Source of the DNA: Coniella vitis
Lineage: Eukaryota; Ascomycota; Sordariomycetes; Diaporthales; Schizoparmaceae
Length of the DNA stretch: 64,000 nt
Direction: 5' to 3'
Assembly: GCA_011317545.1 (NCBI GenBank)
Contig: WUJK01000005.1
Span: 1,612,001-1,676,000, forward strand
Shown: positions 59,626-64,000 of the stretch, piece after piece
Position numbering within the stretch: position 1 is the stretch's first letter
How the letters are laid out: each line of letters begins with the position of its first letter
Program-made: the position numbers and the translations under genes
The notes under the pieces: model-generated
The model's database searches: none
Seen by the model: the letters and a program-made list of their open reading frames with translations, nothing else
Told to the model about the DNA's origin: nothing

Positions 59626-59826
59626 ACCGGGAAAACGGGCTCTTGGAAAATCTCATTTTCACTGGGCATTACTACGGTGTGATTTGGAGAATAGGAGTTA
59701 TGGCGAATAGGAACATTTAGGACCTTATACAGCTACGCAGCGCAGCCGCGCTCGACCCAAACAGAAGTAACGATGCAATGCATTTCAATTTTTATTCTTT
59801 CTTCCTCTTCATGAAGTGTAAGACTT

Positions 59827-61055
59827 CTATGCCGCGACTAGCAGAGCGGCCAGTTGCTGTCCCTTTTCACCACCCAAATACGTGTCTTCCTCGCCCTCAG
59901 CCGACAAGCGCGCCATATCAAGCGCCTCACCATACCCCCTCACCACCATATCCTCATCCACGCGCAAGCCATTCTCCACCAGCGCCGTAATGACACCGCG
60001 CACACGCGTAATCTCGCGCATGACTTCCACCTCAATGTAGTCGTTTTGGCTGCTGTAGACGGCCTGGCTTACGCTCTCCTCCATGTTCGTAACGCCCACT
60101 GTTTGCGCTGCCGCACCCGCAGCAGCACCGCCAGCTAGACTTGCATCCTCGACGTGTTTGCTGATCCAAACATATCCATTCACCCCAAGCACCACATCAA
60201 CCTTGGCCGAGCCTGCAGCACCGCCACCACCGCCGACCTCCATCGTCCACACCTGTCTCCGACTCCTGACCACACCCCCGCCACCGCCAGTACCGCTGAC
60301 CGCCAGAAAGACCCCATTGCGCAACTTGCCGTACTTGAGACTTCGCGTGTGCAACACGGCACCACCGTCTGGGTAGATCTGCTGCACCTCTGCCACCAGC
60401 AAGTCTCCTTCTGCGAAAAAGGAGCGAATGGCAAGCTCATCGGTCTCGGTGCGACGACGCTGGATACCGCCGGGCAAGTTGATGGCGGACAGGGGCAAGC
60501 CGGCGAGTTGGGTCGAGCCGACATCGACGCGCCAGCGCTTGGTCTGCACTTCGACAATGCGGCCGACAACGAGGTCGCCTACCTCGGGGGTGTAGCGGGC
60601 GCGGAGAGGCCGCACCGAGATGAGTTTGTTGGTGCGGGTTATGAGGCCTGCTAGGGAGGAGACGATGGAGGTTGTGTCTTCGGTGAGGACGGTGTAGGTT
60701 CCGTGACCTCTGTAGTTTGGGTTAGTGTTATTGTATTTTTTTTTTTCGTGTGATTTCTTTGTCACCATGGTGATATCATATGTAGAAGAAGGATATAAGC
60801 GTGGACAAACCTCATGTATTGCGGATCGTCCGTGATGACTTCTCCCGGGGTGACGATGTCGCTCGAGTATTTGGAGCGCTTGGAGGGACGGCCCAGGTCC
60901 ATGGCAATGTCACCATCGAGGTCAGCGCCACCAGCAGATTCGTCATCGTCAGAATCTGTGTCGGAAGCATGGCGGGCAGCGGTGGGTTTGGAGGGAGCGG
61001 CATGGCGATCTGACCATCGAGGGACAGATCTAGGTTGTGTGATTGTGATGGGCAT
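59827..61055 (-). CDS. rrp4: Exosome complex RNA-binding subunit Rrp4
   Basis: Two minus-strand exons, 61055-60811 and 60709-59827, give 375 residues. Rrp4 is a cap subunit of the RNA exosome and channels RNA to the core for 3'-5' degradation and processing, including 5.8S rRNA. Exon 1 encodes a basic N-terminus, an acidic DTDSDDDES patch and the conserved VTPGEVITDDPQYMR; exon 2 continues directly with GHGTYTVL. An S1 domain follows (VGDLVVGRIVEVQTKRWRVD ... DLLVAEVQQIYPDGG), then KYGKL and a KH-type region with NGYVWISK. Glycine runs (GTGGGGGV, VGGGGGAA) and an alanine/glycine stretch look like local expansions between conserved blocks. The gene is tail-to-tail with oma1, 201 bases apart. 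Confidence 0.93.
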
Positions 61056-61589
61056 TTTGGGCGGGTTTGCTTGCCTGTTGGAGGCAGCAAGATGAAGAAG
61101 GTTACGCTGTTGGCGGATTTGTGCAGCAAGATCGGGTGCTTGGTGAGATGTCGAGGTTTATGAGTGAGAAGGAAATTTTGATATTGAGATGGAGAGATGG
61201 ACTCGACGGGCGCAAACGGACTTGGTTGCCAGATTTCCACACGGTGGTCACCACAAAGACAGAAATCGAAATCGGTGGCCTTCGAACTATGACTATTGTA
61301 AAGTCAAGGGGTTTTATCGTTCTGAATTGCGCAAGCCTTTCTATGCTTTGAGGCAGTCCTCCAGACGCAAGGCTCACTGAGACGGCGGCGAGCTTTCCTC
61401 AGTTGAGCGGGCTTATCTAATCGTTGGCCAGCTGCCGTCCAGGTGCGAGCAACGTCGATTGGCTGCCTGCCACCTGCCGCCTGCTAACTGTAGCCGCCTG
61501 GCTGGTGAGATGCTGTACTATGTAGCCAGCCTGGCACCAGGATGGTATGTTTCCTGCACATTCACCATGTCCTTTTCTCTGTCTTAGCC
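61056..61589. other. Spacer between rrp4 promoter and the DMAC1-like gene 3' end
   Basis: 534 bases containing the rrp4 promoter and the downstream gene's 3' UTR. It has one TACTATGTA motif at 61516-61524. No gene is seen. Confidence 0.55.
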
Positions 61590-61950
61590 TCATGCAAACA
61601 GACGGTATAGACCCATATATGCCAATCCTATCGAAGTGCCAACAAGGCCCACCTTGCGCCCTCGCATGCCGAGCATCGACTTGCTTTTCAGGATCTCGGC
61701 GCGGTTTCTTTCCAGCTGCCGCGTACCCTCCCAGTAGGTGTAGGCGCCCAGTCCAATAAATGCGGAACCTCCTGATTTCGGTTGGAGCCAAGTCAGATCG
61801 AAAGAACCTGGACAGGCACTCTGATATGGCAGCCAACTCACCTACAAGACGGCACGAGGTGCAGTCGTATTCGCGGCGTTCTTGCTTGAGCAGTTCTTCT
61901 GCCTTGACGGGCGTCTGGAGGCTGTGGACGGTTGTGTCGCCGCCAGCCAT
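61590..61950 (-). CDS. DMAC1-like (DUF4536) small mitochondrial-type membrane protein
   Basis: Two minus-strand exons, 61950-61842 and 61771-61590, give 96 residues. The DCTSCRLVGGSAFIGLGAYT core (Cys30-x2-Cys33 followed at once by a glycine-rich membrane segment) is the signature of the DUF4536 family. That family includes human DMAC1, a factor for assembling the distal membrane arm of complex I. A second membrane segment is near the C-terminus (KVGLVGTSIGLAYMGLYRLF). No classic presequence is visible, as expected for such small hairpin proteins. The intron is GTGAGT..CAG and splits the glycine codon after Val36. The mitochondrial role in fungi is inferred from the family. Confidence 0.8.
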
Positions 61951-62332
61951 ATTGACGACGAGGTTGTGGGACGGCGATAGGCGGTGTGGGTGGTGGTATT
62001 TACAGTTGAAGTCGACCTCGACTTGGACTTTGAGGTGTCCATCAAAGTCGGTTCGATGCTTCAAGGATGCTCGGATATCTTCAGGGTTAGGGTACTAGTG
62101 GGGACCGGGACAGGGCCCAGGGTAGCGGGTGGAGGGGCAGAAGATCGTCATTCTCTGGCACTGTCGCATGTGCTGACAGCGGCTACTACGTACTTGGAGG
62201 CGTGCTACTATTACATAGTATACATAGTAGCATCCGCTGTACGGCCGCTGTACCACCACCCCGATCCATCTGCTGGAATCTTGCACCTCCGAACAACGAC
62301 GTCTCTTCACCACGCTTCTCCTCCCCGCCACC
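61951..62332. promoter_or_regulatory. Head-to-head promoter between the DMAC1-like gene (-) and AP-3 mu (+)
   Basis: 382 bases separate the two start codons, so both promoters must lie here. It contains two TACATAGTA motifs end to end at 62212-62229, about 105-120 bases upstream of the AP-3 mu start, and a C/T-rich stretch just before that start. Confidence 0.55.
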
Positions 62333-64000
62333 ATGGACGGCGTGATCGAGGCCCTCCACATCTTTGACGAGCGCAATTCGCCCATTCTCTCGCATACGTA
62401 CACCTCGCGACCCCTCTCCGCAGCCGTGCTGCTGCCCCTCTACCTCGCGCACCCTCTGCCACGGCCCAACGTGCTCCTCCTCACCAACACGAACCCGCCC
62501 ACCCTCGTCTTCTCCCTCGTCCACGCCAACCTGCTCTTCCTCGCCACCGCATCCTCGGAAATCGAACCTCTGCTCGTGCTCGAGTACCTCCACCGCGTGA
62601 TTGACGCCCTCGAAGAGTTCCTCGGCTCCCCTCTCATCGCGCAAAAGATCGAGGCCAACTACCATGTCGTGGCCCAGCTACTCACCGAGACCTGCGACGC
62701 AGGCACCGTCGCCACGACCGAGCCAAATGCGCTCCGCGATCTGATCGAGGTAGAAGGTTGGATGGGCAAACTGCTCGGCTCCATCACTCTGCCCGGAAAT
62801 GTTGTCAAAGACCTCAATGCCCTCGGCGGCGGCGGCGGCCAGGGCAGCCTCGGTGGCGGCGGCGGCATGGGCAGCAACCACTCTTCGAAACTCCCCTCGC
62901 TCGCCCAAGCCACAGCTCCCACCTTACCCTGGCGCCGCGCCAACGTCCGACACACAAGCAACGAGCTTTATGCCGACGTGGTCGAGACCCTGACCGTCAC
63001 CCTTGCCCCCAGCGGCCGCCCGCTCGCCGCTTTCGCAAACGGCACGATCGCATTCACAAGCAAAGTCTCGGGCGTACCAGACATCACCCTCACCCTGACA
63101 GGGCCCTCGGGAAAACACAACTTGGGCAGTGTGCTGGACCTGCCCGTTTTCCACCCGTGTGTGCGCCTTGCCCGGTGGAAGGAGCAGCCAGGTGTGTTGA
63201 GCTTTATTCCACCCGATGGGCGCTTCGTGCTGGCGGGATACGAAGTGGACTTGTTGCCGTTTACGAGTAGCAAGAGTGCGCTGTTGAGCGGGACCGGGCT
63301 GAAGTTACCAGTAAACATCGAGATCAAAACGGGCTTGGGCCCTGGAGGCGCTGATTTCGAGGTGCGGGTGCATGTGAATCGATTGTTCGGGTCTGGCGGT
63401 GGCGGCCATGGCAACGGGCCCTCTATATCAACTGGATTCGGGCGGACGGGACTCGGCGGTGGGGGCGGCTTGGCTCGCGGCGGGTCTGCGTCGCCAGCTC
63501 TGTCCGCTGCTTCTGGCTCGGGCTCGTCGTCGTCGTCACCCGCCATGGAAGATATGGTGATTTCCATACCGCTACCCGAGGACGTACGGAGTCTGCCCGA
63601 GATCCGGCCTACAAGGGGCGATGCGACCTACAACCCCGGAGATCGAGTTCTGCAGTGGCATATTCCGGGAAAGGAGCTCAGCCCAGCGACAGGTGGAGGG
63701 GCGTACTTTGGTTTGCGGTGTACCGCTGCCGGCCAGCCCACGTCTGGAGCAAACGATGACGATGAGGATGGGGATGGAGGGTTTGCAGCAGCAGCGGCAG
63801 ACTATGGTTATGATGAGCCATACCAGGCCGAGTCACTGTCCAAGTCGAGCTCGGCCGCAGCACGCTTAGACAGAGCGGCAGCCGGCGGCGGCGGCGGCGG
63901 ACAAGAAGCAGGCGGTGACGACGACGGACGGGATGCCAAGAGGGTGGCGCAAAACAAGATGCTCATGCCCAGCTCGGCATCTGTCAGTTTCACCGTCAAG
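62333..64000 (+). CDS. apm3: AP-3 adaptor complex mu subunit (3' end outside window)
   Basis: The ATG at 62333 (context CCACCATGG) opens a frame that runs without a stop to the window end, 556 codons. AP-3 sorts cargo from Golgi/endosomes to the vacuole by the ALP pathway; the mu subunit binds tyrosine-based signals. The N-terminal longin-like domain (about 1-150) begins MDGVIEALHIFDERN, continues with SHTYTSRPLSAAVLLPLYLA and includes a VLEYLHRVIDALEEFLG helix. A glycine-rich insertion (about 164-180) precedes the mu homology domain (from about 195), with WRRANVRHTSNELYADVVET and SGVPDITLTLTGP. Within the mu domain there are long Gly/Ser-rich and acidic insertions (bases 63390-63550 and 63735-63930), unusual in size. 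Some of these could be unspliced introns; I found no compelling GT..AG pair that preserves frame. Confidence 0.9.
   Translation, partial: MDGVIEALHIFDERNSPILSHTYTSRPLSAAVLLPLYLAHPLPRPNVLLLTNTNPPTLVFSLVHANLLFLATASSEIEPLLVLEYLHRVIDALEEFLGSPLIAQKIEANYHVVAQLLTETCDAGTVATTEPNALRDLIEVEGWMGKLLGSITLPGNVVKDLNALGGGGGQGSLGGGGGMGSNHSSKLPSLAQATAPTLPWRRANVRHTSNELYADVVETLTVTLAPSGRPLAAFANGTIAFTSKVSGVPDITLTLTGPSGKHNLGSVLDLPVFHPCVRLARWKEQPGVLSFIPPDGRFVLAGYEVDLLPFTSSKSALLSGTGLKLPVNIEIKTGLGPGGADFEVRVHVNRLFGSGGGGHGNGPSISTGFGRTGLGGGGGLARGGSASPALSAASGSGSSSSSPAMEDMVISIPLPEDVRSLPEIRPTRGDATYNPGDRVLQWHIPGKELSPATGGGAYFGLRCTAAGQPTSGANDDDEDGDGGFAAAAADYGYDEPYQAESLSKSSSAAARLDRAAAGGGGGGQEAGGDDDGRDAKRVAQNKMLMPSSASVSFTVK

Overview
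This is nuclear DNA of a filamentous ascomycete. Genes carry several short introns with GT..AG ends and CTAAC/CTGAC-like branch sites, and upstream leaders are long and pyrimidine-rich. The gene set (SAT4/Pth11-like 7-TM protein, Zn2Cys6 activator, P450, quinate-repressor homologue) is typical of Pezizomycotina. I infer Sordariomycetes, probably Hypocreales, from protein resemblance alone; no marker in the window settles the genus. I rebuilt all gene models by hand by joining exons whose phases agree and whose translation continues the family pattern.

Left part (1-10 kb): 3' end of mpp10 (rRNA processing, +), the PSST/NDUFS7 subunit of complex I (+), the HECT ubiquitin ligase Rsp5 (-, 7 exons) and the nuclear poly(A)-binding protein Pab2 (-). 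An AT-rich gene-free block of about 3.4 kb follows. Middle (18-36 kb): a homologue of the quinate-pathway repressor Qa-1S/QutR (+), then about 12 kb in which I can support no gene, then a six-exon Zn2Cys6 transcription factor (+). A second gene-poor stretch (36-43 kb) contains another AT-rich block.

Right part (43-64 kb): a single gene that fuses a SAT4-family 7-TM domain to a complete FucP-like sugar transporter (+), a conserved fungal protein of unknown function (-), a large N-glycosylated membrane protein (+), a cytochrome P450 (+), a small soluble cytochrome b5 (-), the mitochondrial protease Oma1 (+), exosome subunit Rrp4 (-), a DMAC1-like small membrane protein (-) and the start of the AP-3 mu subunit (+, cut by the window end). 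The last 8 kb are dense housekeeping genes with head-to-head and tail-to-tail pairs; the rest is sparse.

The best candidates for something undescribed are the 7-TM/transporter fusion at 43130-46217 and a dispersed 9-base motif, TACATAGTA/TACTATGTA. I count 21 exact copies of the motif, all outside coding sequence, where about 0.5 would be expected by chance. Other points are a catalytic cysteine codon of Rsp5 split by an intron, a quinate-repressor homologue that keeps the dehydroquinase catalytic residues, and a P450 lacking the usual heme-loop arginine. I found no tRNA, rRNA, CRISPR or intact transposon.
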